A stretch of DNA of 64,000 nt from Pseudomonas koreensis (GCF_025447595.1 NZ_JAOEJU010000025.1:22808-86807), one strand, 5' to 3'; positions 42,091-51,173 are shown, counted from the stretch's first letter. Translations and numbers: made by a program. The notes: generated from the letters alone by a model not told the origin.

Positions 42091-44214
42091 CTAGAACTCC
42101 AGCTCGGCGCTGAAATACACCACGCGGCGTTCGTCGTAATTGTTGTCGACGAAGGTGGTCGGCTCATGGTCGAGGCGCTGTTGCAGCACCCCGGCCAGTT
42201 GCAGTTGGGCCTTGCCCAGGGCAATGCGTTTGGCGATGCGCGTGTCGACCCGCTCGAAGCGGTAACCGTTGAGCGCGTTGTCACCGTAATAGAAGAGGGC
42301 GCTGTTCCAGCCCTGGCCCCAGTCGCGCAGCCAGCCCGCCGAGCCGCTGTTGCGTGCGGTGAATTGCTGATCCAGCGGATTGCTCGCCTCGGCGTCGACG
42401 AAGGCGTATGTCAGACGCAAGCGGTCGGTCGCACTCAGGCGCCAGTCCAGTTGCGTCTCGGTGCCGCGAAAGCGCGAATCGTTGGCGTTGCTGGCGATGT
42501 ACTGATTGTTGCGCAGCGGCTCGCTGATCATGCCGGTGATTTCGTCGTAGAACAGCTTCACGTCCAGCGCCAGGCCCCATTCCGGGAAAAAGCCGTTGTA
42601 GCCCAGTTCCCGCGAGCGCATGTGCTCCTGGTCCAGATCGCCGGGGCCCCGGGTCTTGACGAAGTAGCGGGCCGAAGACTGGCCATAGGCGGCGGGCCGC
42701 AGGTTGGTCACCTGATAACTCCAGTTGACGTTGTTCTCGAACATGTCCGGCGAACGGATGGCTTCCGAATACACCGCGCGCAGGCTGTGGCGCGGATTGA
42801 ACAAGTAGTTGACCGCAAACCGGGGTGTTAATGAACTGCCGATCAATTGCGTGTCTTCGAACATGGCGCCGCCCTGCAACAACCAGTGTTCGCTGGCGCG
42901 CCATTCCAGCTGGCCGAAGGCGCGCCACGTGGCGTCGTCCAGCGTGCCGTTGAAATAGGTCTCGGAATCGGCCCGGTCGTAACGATAGTTCAGGCCGCTG
43001 ACCAGACGCAGGCTATCGGACAGGCTGAGGGTGTCCTGCAATTCCAGGTCGTAACGCGATTCCCGGGCACTCTGGTCGATGTCGCCGCACAGGGTCTGAC
43101 GGGCACCGTTGCGCCACTGATCCAGCACCTGATTGGCCAGGGTCATTTCCTGCGGCGTACCGGCGGGTGCGCCGGGGCCGGTGAACAACGTCATGTTGCG
43201 CGCCAGGCGCTCGGTGTAATTCGGGTTGAGTTGCCACAGTTCCGTGAGTTGCGGACTGAACGAGACTTCGGCATCGCACGCGCGCCAGGTCTGCTGACGA
43301 TCCCAGTGTTGTGCCGATCCCTGTACATAAAGACTGTGGTCCGGATTGATGTCCAGGTTCCAGCGCACCGAACCGGCGTAATCCTTGGCGATCACGTCGG
43401 AATTGTTCCCGGCAGCGGTAATCCCGGAGAACACCGGTCGGTAGGTGTAAGGCCGCTGATTGGTCCCGTCCTTGGCGTTGATCTGCCAGTCCAGGCTCTG
43501 GTTGTCGCTCAGGGTCTGGCTGACGGCGAGGCTGAAGCGGTTCAAGCGGCGGTTGTCGCGGTATTCGGCGCCGGTGCGATCGCTGTCGAAGCCGTCGTCT
43601 TCCTGGCCGGACAGCGACAGACGCAGGTCGCCGCCATTCCAGCCGGTGCTCTGGCTGGCATAGAAGTCGTTGATGCCGCGTTGTCCGCGCGTGAGCTTCA
43701 GCCGCGTGCCGTGGCTGTCCGCCGGGTTGCGGGTGATGATGTTGACCACCGCCATCAGCGCGTTGGCGCCGTAACTGACGGTGTTCGGGCCGCGAAAGAC
43801 TTCGATGCGCTCTATGTCTTCCATGGCCACCGGGATGTCGCTCCAGTCCACGGTCGCAAGCCCGGCGCGGTACACCGAACGGCCGTCGATCAGCACCTGC
43901 ATGCGTCGGGCTTCAGTGGCGTTGGTCCCGTGATAATTCACCACTGCCTGATTGCCGCTGATATTGCCGACCATCATCCCCGGCACCAGACGCAGCAGTT
44001 CGCTGATGTCCCGGGCGCCGCTGGCGCTGATCAGTTCGCTGTCGAGTACGGTCATGCTGCCGGGGACTTCCGCCGGCGACTGTTTCAGGCGGGTGGCGGT
44101 CAGGATTTGCGGCAAGGCCTCACTGTCGACAAACAGGTCGTCCGCCAGCAGCACCGGGCTGAACAGCAGCGCCAGCAGCAGGGACGAACGCGGGGAAGGG
44201 GGGCCAGAAAGCAC
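42091..44214 (-). CDS. TonB-dependent outer-membrane receptor
   Basis: 707 residues. Signal peptide, then the plug domain (TATRLKQSPAEVPGSMTVLD, LLRLVPGMMVGN, IERIEVFRGPNTVSYGANAL, NIITRNP) and a 22-strand barrel ending in an aromatic (YFSAELEF). No signalling domain of the FecA type at the N-terminus. Starts at a GTG (44214) with AAGG upstream. The substrate is not evident; barrel type resembles the colicin I/BtuB group. First gene of the coupled trio with the binding-like protein and hybrid kinase; divergent from gpsA. Confidence 0.9.
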   Translation of the reverse strand: MLSGPPSPRSSLLLALLFSPVLLADDLFVDSEALPQILTATRLKQSPAEVPGSMTVLDSELISASGARDISELLRLVPGMMVGNISGNQAVVNYHGTNATEARRMQVLIDGRSVYRAGLATVDWSDIPVAMEDIERIEVFRGPNTVSYGANALMAVVNIITRNPADSHGTRLKLTRGQRGINDFYASQSTGWNGGDLRLSLSGQEDDGFDSDRTGAEYRDNRRLNRFSLAVSQTLSDNQSLDWQINAKDGTNQRPYTYRPVFSGITAAGNNSDVIAKDYAGSVRWNLDINPDHSLYVQGSAQHWDRQQTWRACDAEVSFSPQLTELWQLNPNYTERLARNMTLFTGPGAPAGTPQEMTLANQVLDQWRNGARQTLCGDIDQSARESRYDLELQDTLSLSDSLRLVSGLNYRYDRADSETYFNGTLDDATWRAFGQLEWRASEHWLLQGGAMFEDTQLIGSSLTPRFAVNYLFNPRHSLRAVYSEAIRSPDMFENNVNWSYQVTNLRPAAYGQSSARYFVKTRGPGDLDQEHMRSRELGYNGFFPEWGLALDVKLFYDEITGMISEPLRNNQYIASNANDSRFRGTETQLDWRLSATDRLRLTYAFVDAEASNPLDQQFTARNSGSAGWLRDWGQGWNSALFYYGDNALNGYRFERVDTRIAKRIALGKAQLQLAGVLQQRLDHEPTTFVDNNYDERRVVYFSAELEF

Positions 44215-44344
44215 GACGCAGCCTTGATAGCAAAGAATTGGCGCGCATGTTAACCGAGGACGACCACTTTTCCAGTCACGTTGCAGGCATTTTCCTCGGT
44301 TTTATTGGTCTTCTTCCTACAAGTGCGGGTAATTGACGCCGGGG

Positions 44345-44373
44345 CTGTCCGAGAAGGGGACGCTCCGTATAAT
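44345..44373 (+). promoter_or_regulatory. Candidate sigma-70 promoter of gpsA
   Basis: Perfect -10 TATAAT (44368-44373) with CTGTCC 17 bases upstream as a poor -35. Confidence 0.55.
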
Positions 44374-44410
44374 GCCGGCATCGCCACTGGTATGGATTAA
44401 CGGATTACAT

Positions 44411-45436
44411 ATGACTGAACAGCGCCCGATTGCGGTCCTGGGAGGCGGAAGTTTCGGTACCGCCGTGGCCAATCTGTTGGCCGAGAACGGCCATCAAGTC
44501 CGGCAGTGGATGCGTGACCCCGAACAGGCCGAGGCCATCCGGGTCAATCGCGAGAACCCGCGTTACCTCAAAGGCATCAAGATCCTGCCGGGCGTGACTG
44601 CGGTCACCGACCTGCAGGAAACTCTCGACGCCTGCGATTTGTGTTTCGTCGCGCTGCCGTCCAGCGCGCTGCGTACGGTATTGGCGGCGCACGCCGAGCG
44701 TCTGAGCGGCAAGATGCTGGTCAGCCTTACTAAAGGCATCGAAGCCCACACCTTCAAGCTGATGAGCCAGATCCTCGAAGAGATCGCCCCGCAGGCGCGC
44801 ATCGGCGTGCTGTCCGGGCCGAACCTCGCGCGGGAAATCGCCGAACACGCGCTGACCGCCACCGTGGTCGCCAGCGAAGACGAAGAACTGTGCAAAGCCG
44901 TGCAGGCCGCATTGCATGGCCGCACTTTCCGCGTCTATGCCAGCGCCGACCGTTTCGGCGTGGAGCTGGGCGGCGCACTGAAAAACGTTTACGCGATCAT
45001 CGCCGGCATGGCGGTGGCGCTGGAGATGGGCGAGAACACCAAGAGCATGCTGATCACTCGCGCCCTGGCCGAGATGACCCGGTTTGCGGTGAATCAGGGG
45101 GCCAACCCGATGACCTTCCTCGGTCTGGCCGGGGTCGGCGACCTGATCGTTACCTGCTCGTCGCCGAAAAGCCGCAACTACCAGGTCGGTTTCGCCCTCG
45201 GTCAGGGCCTGAGCCTCGACGAAGCGGTGTCGCGCCTTGGTGAAGTGGCCGAAGGGGTCAACACCCTGAAAGTGCTCAAGGCCAAGTCCCAGGACGTCGG
45301 TGTGTACATGCCGCTGGTCGCCGGACTGCATGCGATCCTGTTCGAAGGGCGCACGCTTGAACAGGTGATCGGTCTTCTGATGAGAGGCGAGCCGAAAACC
45401 GACGTCGACTTTATTTCCACCAGTGGTTTCAACTGA
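44411..45436 (+). CDS. gpsA: GpsA, NAD(P)H-dependent glycerol-3-phosphate dehydrogenase
   Basis: Makes sn-glycerol-3-phosphate from dihydroxyacetone phosphate for phospholipids. 341 residues. Dinucleotide motif GGGSFGTA at 11-18, SLTKGIEA, SGPNLAREI, the catalytic Lys in GGALKNVYAI and GLAGVGDLIVTC. TATAAT promoter at 44368. It heads a string gpsA - DUF4389 - sixA. Confidence 0.96.
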   Translation: MTEQRPIAVLGGGSFGTAVANLLAENGHQVRQWMRDPEQAEAIRVNRENPRYLKGIKILPGVTAVTDLQETLDACDLCFVALPSSALRTVLAAHAERLSGKMLVSLTKGIEAHTFKLMSQILEEIAPQARIGVLSGPNLAREIAEHALTATVVASEDEELCKAVQAALHGRTFRVYASADRFGVELGGALKNVYAIIAGMAVALEMGENTKSMLITRALAEMTRFAVNQGANPMTFLGLAGVGDLIVTCSSPKSRNYQVGFALGQGLSLDEAVSRLGEVAEGVNTLKVLKAKSQDVGVYMPLVAGLHAILFEGRTLEQVIGLLMRGEPKTDVDFISTSGFN

Positions 45437-45454
45437 TTCAGCAGGGAGCAGGGC

Positions 45455-45802
45455 ATGAACGATCCGAAAACCGAAGCCAAATATGAATCCATCCTCCTGC
45501 GGGTGTTGTGGATGATCGTCTACGTGCTGGTCTGGCAGGTAGCGCAGTTCATCCTCGGCGCGGTGGTGCTGGTGCAGTTGATCTATCGTTTGATCTATGG
45601 CGCCCCGAGCACCAGCCTGATGAATTTCGGCGACAGCCTGAGTCAGTTTCTGGCACAGATCGGTCGTTTCGGCAGCTTCCACAGCGACCAGAAACCCTGG
45701 CCGTTCGCCGACTGGCCGACGCCGCGTACTCCGGAAGGTGAAGCGCCACACGTTGTCGCGCCGGCACCGCATCCGGCCCGGGATGAGGAACCCAAGCTAT
45801 GA
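45455..45802 (+). CDS. DUF4389 membrane protein
   Basis: 115 residues; two hydrophobic segments (LLRVLWMIVYVLVWQVAQ and LGAVVLVQLIYRLIY), then a proline-rich cytosolic tail (WPFADWPTPRTPEGEAP). Overlaps sixA by four bases. Function unknown; the family is often found beside gpsA in pseudomonads. Confidence 0.85.
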   Translation: MNDPKTEAKYESILLRVLWMIVYVLVWQVAQFILGAVVLVQLIYRLIYGAPSTSLMNFGDSLSQFLAQIGRFGSFHSDQKPWPFADWPTPRTPEGEAPHVVAPAPHPARDEEPKL

Positions 45803-46251
45803 AACTCTGGGTATTGCGTCACGGTGAGGCCGAGCCCTACGGCTCGCGCCCCGACTCCGAGCGGGAACTGACCGCTCACGGTCGCAAGGAAGTGTTGAGC
45901 AGCGCGGCCCGTTTGATGGGCCAGCCGCTGACCGCCATCTACGCCAGCCCGTACCTGCGGGCGCAGCAGACGGCGCAACTGGTGCGCGAAGCCCTCGGCT
46001 TCGAGCCGGAGATCCGCACGGTCGAGTGGTTGACCCCGGAGGTCGATCCGGACCGCGTCGCCGAGCAACTGGTGTCGGTGAGCAATGTGCTGCTGGTCAG
46101 CCACAATCCGTTGGTAGGAAACCTGCTCAGCTACCTGCAACACGGTGCGGGCTATCCGCCGGAAAAGGTCAGCACCGCCGGGCTGGCCGAGCTCGAACAC
46201 AGCGAGTTGCTGATCGGTTCGATGACGCTCAACAGCCTTAAACATCCCTGA
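45799..46251 (+). CDS. sixA: SixA, phosphohistidine phosphatase
   Basis: 150 residues, histidine phosphatase superfamily: nucleophile His8 in LRHGEAEPYG, and second His in LLVSHNPLVGNLL. E. coli SixA dephosphorylates HPt domains (ArcB, later the PTS NPr); hybrid kinases with HPt are in this window (GacS), but a link is only inference. ATGA overlap with DUF4389. Confidence 0.92.
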   Translation: MKLWVLRHGEAEPYGSRPDSERELTAHGRKEVLSSAARLMGQPLTAIYASPYLRAQQTAQLVREALGFEPEIRTVEWLTPEVDPDRVAEQLVSVSNVLLVSHNPLVGNLLSYLQHGAGYPPEKVSTAGLAELEHSELLIGSMTLNSLKHP

Positions 46252-46267
46252 AATTTTTTGTACGAAA

Positions 46268-46297
46268 TAGTCAACCAAGCACTTGCTTGGTTGACTA
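46268..46297. promoter_or_regulatory. 30-bp perfect palindrome, likely repressor operator
   Basis: TAGTCAACCAAGCA and TGCTTGGTTGACTA separated by CT, between sixA and the acyl-CoA synthetase gene. The symmetry and length fit a TetR-family operator (such as those controlling acyl-CoA genes), or a terminator (no T-run follows). It lies 36 bases upstream of the ATG. Confidence 0.65.
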
Positions 46298-46332
46298 CGC
46301 TTGCTCCAGACCAAAAAACAGGAGCGAGTCGA

Positions 46333-47988
46333 ATGTCTTCCGCCTTCCGTTTGCCGCTGGACGTGTTTTACGAACGCGAGGCCCGGCACCCGCGTCAGCG
46401 TTTTCTGGTGCAGCCGATCGGTGGCGGGCAGGTCGAGACGCTGACCTGGGCCGACGTCGGCCATCAGGCCCGCTGCGCCGCGCACTGGCTGCGTTCCCGC
46501 GAGTTGCCGCAAGGCAGCCACATCGCCCTGATCTCGAAAAACTGCGCGCACTGGATCATCGCCGACCTGGCGATCTGGATGGCCGGGCATGTCTCGGTGC
46601 CGCTCTATCCGAACCTCACTGCCGAATCTGTGAATCAGGTGCTCACCCACTCGGAAAGCGTGCTGGCGTTCATCGGCAAGCTCGATGACTGGCCGGGCAT
46701 GTCGCCAGGCGTGCCGGCGGGTCTGACGACGGTCAGCCTGCCGCTGCACCCACCGGGCACGTTCGATTTCAACTGGGACGATGTGCAACGCAGCTCGCCG
46801 ATCCAGGACGATCCGCGTCCCGCCGCCGAGCAATTGGCGACCATCATTTACACCTCCGGCACCACCGGCCTGCCCAAGGGCGTGATGCACAGTTTCGCCA
46901 ATCTCGGGTTCGCGACAACGCGCGGCACGCAGCTGTTTGGACTCAATGAGAACGACCGGCTGCTGTCGTATCTGCCGCTGTGTCATGTGGCCGAGCGGAT
47001 GTTCGTCGAACTGGCGTCGATCTATACCGGGCAGACAGTGTTTTTTGCCGAGAGCCTCGACACGTTTCTCGCCGATCTCAGACGGGCGCGGCCGACGGCC
47101 ATGTTCGGTGTGCCGCGGATCTGGACCAAGTTCCAGATGGGCGTCTACAGTAAGATCCCGGCGAAGCGTCTGGACTTCCTGCTCGGTCTGCCCTTCATCG
47201 GCAAACGCATCGGCCACAAGGTATTGGCTGGATTGGGGCTGGATGCCTTGCGCGTGGCGCTGTCCGGTGCGGCGCCGGTGCCGCTGACCCTGTTGCGCTG
47301 GTATCAGAAACTCGGGCTCGACGTGCTGGAGGTCTACGGCATGACCGAAAGCTGCGGGTATTCGCACATCTGCCTGCCGGGGCAGTACAAGGAAGGCTGG
47401 ATTGGCCGGCCGTGTCCTGACGTTGAAGTGCGCATCGATGAGTCCGGCGAAGTGCAGGTGCGCAGCCAGGCGAACATGCTCGGCTACTTCAAGGAACCGC
47501 AGAAAACCGCCGAAACCCTCACCGAAGACGGCTTCCTGCGCACCGGCGACAAGGGTGAGCAGGATGCCGAAGGGCGTTTGCGCCTGACCGGGCGTCTCAA
47601 GGAAATCTTCAAGACCAGCAAGGGCAAGTACGTCGCTCCGGCGCCGATCGAAAATCGGCTGGCGGTGCATTCGCGGATTGAGCAGGTCTGCGTGGTCGGT
47701 GACGGCCTGAGTGCGCCGCTGGGGTTGTGCGTGCTGTCGGCCGTGGGCCGGGAAGAGCCCCGCGCACCGCTGCATTCGAGCCTGGAAAAATTGCTGAAGG
47801 AGGTCAACGCCGTGCTCGACAAGCACGAGCGCCTGCGCCGGCTGGTGGTGGTCAAGGACAGCTGGGCGGTGGAGAACGGTTTTCTCACGCCGACCTTGAA
47901 GATCAAACGCAACATCATCGAAGACACCTACGGAGCACGTTTCGAAGAATGGAGCGAGCGCAGCGAGGCGGTGCTGTGGCAGGATTGA
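46333..47988 (+). CDS. AMP-forming acyl-CoA synthetase family protein
   Basis: 551 residues. P-loop-like IIYTSGTTGLPKGVMHS, ALSGAAPVPL, VYGMTESCGYS, RTGDKGEQDAEG, and KTSKGKYVAPAPIENRL with the C-terminal Lys region: long-chain acyl-CoA ligase type. It activates a carboxylate to its CoA thioester; chain length unknown. I chose ATG 46333 with GGAGCGA upstream; the frame to 46258 would translate the palindrome. Followed after 31 bases by a hotdog thioesterase, as in PAO1 PA1617/PA1618 (from memory). Confidence 0.9.
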   Translation: MSSAFRLPLDVFYEREARHPRQRFLVQPIGGGQVETLTWADVGHQARCAAHWLRSRELPQGSHIALISKNCAHWIIADLAIWMAGHVSVPLYPNLTAESVNQVLTHSESVLAFIGKLDDWPGMSPGVPAGLTTVSLPLHPPGTFDFNWDDVQRSSPIQDDPRPAAEQLATIIYTSGTTGLPKGVMHSFANLGFATTRGTQLFGLNENDRLLSYLPLCHVAERMFVELASIYTGQTVFFAESLDTFLADLRRARPTAMFGVPRIWTKFQMGVYSKIPAKRLDFLLGLPFIGKRIGHKVLAGLGLDALRVALSGAAPVPLTLLRWYQKLGLDVLEVYGMTESCGYSHICLPGQYKEGWIGRPCPDVEVRIDESGEVQVRSQANMLGYFKEPQKTAETLTEDGFLRTGDKGEQDAEGRLRLTGRLKEIFKTSKGKYVAPAPIENRLAVHSRIEQVCVVGDGLSAPLGLCVLSAVGREEPRAPLHSSLEKLLKEVNAVLDKHERLRRLVVVKDSWAVENGFLTPTLKIKRNIIEDTYGARFEEWSERSEAVLWQD

Positions 47989-48019
47989 GCGTCGATCAAA
48001 ACAACAAAGGAAGCCTGCG

Positions 48020-48463
48020 ATGACCTTGTGGCGCACCACTCCGAACATCGAGCAGTTGAACGCAATCCAGAAAAACACCATCGGCGAAGTGCTGGACATT
48101 CGCTTCGAGTCCTTCGACGAGGAGTCGCTGACGGCCAGCATGGTCATCGACCATCGCACCCATCAGCCTTACGGCCTGTTGCACGGCGGCGCCTCGGTGG
48201 TGCTGGCGGAAACGGTCGGCTCGATGGCCAGTTACCTGTGCATCGACGCCAGCAAGTTCTATTGCGTGGGCCTGGAAATCAACGCCAACCATCTGCGCGG
48301 ACTGCGCAGCGGGCGGGTGACGGCGGTGGCCAAACCGATCCACATCGGTCGCACCACCCATGTCTGGGACATCCGCCTGACCAGCGATGAAGGCAAGGCC
48401 AGTTGTGTGTCGCGCCTGACCATGGCAGTGGTGCCGCTGGGAGAACAACCGCCGGCGCGTTGA
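48020..48463 (+). CDS. Hotdog-fold thioesterase (PaaI/YdiI-like)
   Basis: 147 residues. HQPYGLLHGGASVVLAETVGS is the hotdog catalytic helix motif (HGG with the Glu in LAETVGS); GLEINANHLRGLRSG is the next block. Hydrolyses acyl-CoA or aryl-CoA. Its place behind the acyl-CoA synthetase suggests an opposing step in the same pool. AAAGGAAG upstream. Confidence 0.9.
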   Translation: MTLWRTTPNIEQLNAIQKNTIGEVLDIRFESFDEESLTASMVIDHRTHQPYGLLHGGASVVLAETVGSMASYLCIDASKFYCVGLEINANHLRGLRSGRVTAVAKPIHIGRTTHVWDIRLTSDEGKASCVSRLTMAVVPLGEQPPAR

Positions 48464-48581
48464 TGGCCGAAGCGTCATAGCCCTGACCGGACTGTCATCA
48501 TTCCTGGCAGTTACGGTCATTGCTGTGGGACGCGGTCTTACGGACAATCAACGCCTGTTTTCCGCTCATGGATTTGCCGGT

Positions 48582-49388
48582 ATGTCGCAACCGATCTTCT
48601 TCGCCCACGCCAACGGTTTCCCTTCGGGCACCTACGGCAAACTGTTCGCGGCGCTGGCGCCCGAGTACCGGGTCGCGCATCTGGAACAACACGCCCATGA
48701 CCCGCGTTTCCCGGCGGGTGACAACTGGTACCACCTGGTCGATGAGCTCATCCATCACTTGCAACAGCAAGATGAGCCGGTGTGGGGCGTGGGCCATTCC
48801 TTCGGCGGCATGCTGCATTTACACGCCGCACTGCGTTGCCCTGAACTGTATCGGGGCGTGGTGATGCTCGACTCGCCGGTGCTGACCCGCACCGATCAAT
48901 GGGTGATTCGCGCCGCCAAGCGCTTTGGCTTCATCGACAAACTGACCCCGGCCGGTCGCACGCTGGGACGGCGCGAAGAGTTTGCCGATCTGGACAGCGC
49001 CCGTGGTTATTTTGCCGGCAAGACGTTGTTCCGCAGCTTTGATCCGGAATGTTTCGATGCTTATCTGCAACACGGCCTGCACAAGGTCGGCGACAAGCTG
49101 CGCCTGCGCTTCGATCCTGCGACCGAGATCAGCATCTATCGCGGCGTGCCGCACACCAGTCCTGCGCATACCCGGCAATTGAAAGTACCGCTGGCGGTGG
49201 TGCGCGGGCACAAAAGCCGCGTAGTGATGAACCATCACACACGGTTCGTAGGGCGCCTGCCTCAGGGCGAGTCGCTGACCGTGCCTGGCGGACACATGTT
49301 TCCGCTTGAGCGCCCCCAGGACACCGCGCAATTACTGAAAAACCTGTTCGATCGCTGGGAGCGCCGGCAAGACAAGGATTGCGCATGA
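48582..49388 (+). CDS. Alpha/beta hydrolase
   Basis: 268 residues. Oxyanion-region FFAHANGFPSGTYGKLF and the nucleophile elbow GVGHSFGGML; C-terminal His in GGHMFPLE. No signal peptide. Substrate unknown. It overlaps the next hydrolase by four bases (ATGA), forming a pair in PAO1 as well (PA1621/PA1622, from memory). ATG at 48582 without a strong ribosome site. Confidence 0.87.
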   Translation: MSQPIFFAHANGFPSGTYGKLFAALAPEYRVAHLEQHAHDPRFPAGDNWYHLVDELIHHLQQQDEPVWGVGHSFGGMLHLHAALRCPELYRGVVMLDSPVLTRTDQWVIRAAKRFGFIDKLTPAGRTLGRREEFADLDSARGYFAGKTLFRSFDPECFDAYLQHGLHKVGDKLRLRFDPATEISIYRGVPHTSPAHTRQLKVPLAVVRGHKSRVVMNHHTRFVGRLPQGESLTVPGGHMFPLERPQDTAQLLKNLFDRWERRQDKDCA

Positions 49389-50239
49389 ACCCCGCCGTCG
49401 AAGAAGTGCGCCTGAGCCTGCCGCATATCGAACTGGCAGCGCACCTGTTCGGCCCGGAAGACGGATTGCCGGTGATCGCCCTGCACGGCTGGCTGGACAA
49501 CGCCAACAGCTTCGCGCGCCTGGCGCCGAAGCTCAAAGGCCTGCGCATCGTGGCACTGGACATGGCCGGTCACGGGCATTCCGGGCACCGGCCGAACGGG
49601 GCCGGTTACGCATTGTGGGATTACGCCCATGACGTGCTGCAGGTTGCCGAGCAACTGGGCTGGAAACGTTTCGGCCTGCTCGGGCATTCCATGGGCGCGA
49701 TCGTGTCGCTGGTGCTGTCCGGTTCGTTGCCCGAACGGATCACCCATCTGGCGTTGATCGACGGGGTGATTCCTCCTACCGACAAAGGCGAAAACGCTGC
49801 CGAGCGCATGGGCATGGCCCTGCAGGCGCAGCTTGATCTTCGGGAAAAGCGCAAACCGGTCTACAACACCCTCGACCGGGCGATCGAAGCGCGCATGAAA
49901 GGGCTGGTGGCGGTCAGTCGCGAAGCCGCCGAACTGCTGGCGCAGCGAGGTCTGATGCCGGTGCCCGGTGGTTACACCTGGCGCACCGACAACCGCCTGA
50001 CCTTGCCGTCGCCGCTGCGTCTGACCCAGGAACAGGCGATGGCTTTCGTGCAGCGCATTGCCTGCCCCGCGCGGTTAGTGGTCGCCGCTGACGGCATGCT
50101 GGCCAAACATCCGGAGCTGCTGGAGCGTCTACCCTTTGACCGGGAACAGTTGCCGGGCGGGCATCATCTGCACCTGAACGATGAGGCCGGGGCCGACCTT
50201 GTCGCAGACTGTTTCAATCGGTTCTTCGCCATTCCTTGA
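49385..50239 (+). CDS. Alpha/beta hydrolase
   Basis: 284 residues. LHGWLDNANSFARLAPKL (oxyanion), DMAGHGHSGHRP, nucleophile elbow LGHSMGAIVS, and catalytic His in GGHHLHLND. Close in pattern to epoxide hydrolase/esterase types. Coupled to the previous gene. Substrate unknown. Confidence 0.88.
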   Translation: MNPAVEEVRLSLPHIELAAHLFGPEDGLPVIALHGWLDNANSFARLAPKLKGLRIVALDMAGHGHSGHRPNGAGYALWDYAHDVLQVAEQLGWKRFGLLGHSMGAIVSLVLSGSLPERITHLALIDGVIPPTDKGENAAERMGMALQAQLDLREKRKPVYNTLDRAIEARMKGLVAVSREAAELLAQRGLMPVPGGYTWRTDNRLTLPSPLRLTQEQAMAFVQRIACPARLVVAADGMLAKHPELLERLPFDREQLPGGHHLHLNDEAGADLVADCFNRFFAIP

Positions 50240-50292
50240 CTTGCTCCGGGCAACTGTCGAGGCTGGGCGGGTTGAAATGGGAGACAACCAAG

Positions 50293-50358
50293 ATGGATTT
50301 CTACACCGCTGCGACCCCGAACTGGCCGAAAGGCACCCAGGCCATGCCCCTGCGATGA
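50293..50358 (+). CDS. Possible 21-residue leader peptide upstream of the DUF4892 gene
   Basis: ATG at 50293 has GGGAG eight to nine bases upstream; the frame MDFYTAATPNWPKGTQAMPLR would stop at 50358, and its stop overlaps the DUF4892 start (ATGA). The DUF4892 gene has no good ribosome site of its own. Real but short; could be chance. Confidence 0.4.
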   Translation: MDFYTAATPNWPKGTQAMPLR

Positions 50359-51173
50359 GCCTGTCCATGCGATCTATCAGTCTGCTGGTGCTGTGCTGTT
50401 TCAGTCCCTTTCTATTCGCTGCCGACTTGCCGGGCAGTCAGGATCTGCCGATCGTGCCGCGTGTGGTCGATGCGCAGATCGTCGACTATCGCCCCGCCGT
50501 GGAGCTGGAGCGGATCTATCCGCTCGGCTCGATCCGCAAGATCAGCGGCCAGTTGCGTTTCGACGGTCAGGTCAGCGCCCGGGGGCAAACCACCGCGGTG
50601 ACCTACGAATTGCCGCCGGAACATTCCGCCACCGAAGCCTTCACCCTCGCTCGCGAAGCCCTGCAAAAGCAGGACGCCGAACTGTTGTTCTGGTGCCAGG
50701 CCCGGGATTGCGGCGAGAGCAGCCTGTGGGCCAACGAGGTGTTCGGCAACGCCAAACTGTATGGCGCCGATGAACAACAGGCCTATCTGCTGCTGAGGCT
50801 CGCGGCGCCTCGCGATAACACGCTGGTGGCGCTTTACAGCATCACTCGCGGCAATCGCAAAGCCTACCTGCATGTCGAACAGTTCGAGGCTCTGGCACCG
50901 CTCGGTGATCTGTTGCCGACTTCTGCCACGCTGTTACGGCAGTTGAAAAGCACTGGCGAGCTGGATTTTCCAAAGCTTTCCGGTGATCCCGATGACACCT
51001 GGCTGCGCTTGCTGTCCCGTGGTCTGAATCTCGACACCACCTTGCGGGTGACGGTGTCCGGGCCCAAAGCCGAGGCCTGGCGTCAGGCGCTGATCGGGCA
51101 GGGCGTGCGTGCCGCGCGAATGGAAACCGGCAGTGTCGACAGCCAGGGCCTGCGCATCGATCTGTTGCGTTAG
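50355..51173 (+). CDS. DUF4892 exported protein
   Basis: 272 residues with an N-terminal signal peptide (about 1-25, MRSISLLVLCCFSPFLFA). No enzymatic motif recognised; residues YPLGSIRKISGQLRF and TEAFTLAREALQ are typical of the family as I recall it. Possibly outer-membrane associated or periplasmic. ATG at 50355 coupled to an upstream mini-ORF (or from 50367). Follows the two hydrolases after about 116 bases. Confidence 0.8.
   Translation: MSLSMRSISLLVLCCFSPFLFAADLPGSQDLPIVPRVVDAQIVDYRPAVELERIYPLGSIRKISGQLRFDGQVSARGQTTAVTYELPPEHSATEAFTLAREALQKQDAELLFWCQARDCGESSLWANEVFGNAKLYGADEQQAYLLLRLAAPRDNTLVALYSITRGNRKAYLHVEQFEALAPLGDLLPTSATLLRQLKSTGELDFPKLSGDPDDTWLRLLSRGLNLDTTLRVTVSGPKAEAWRQALIGQGVRAARMETGSVDSQGLRIDLLR

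Noticed and set aside
46258..46332. 25-residue N-terminal extension of the acyl-CoA synthetase
   Set aside because: It would translate the palindrome at 46268-46297; the ATG at 46333 has a ribosome site.
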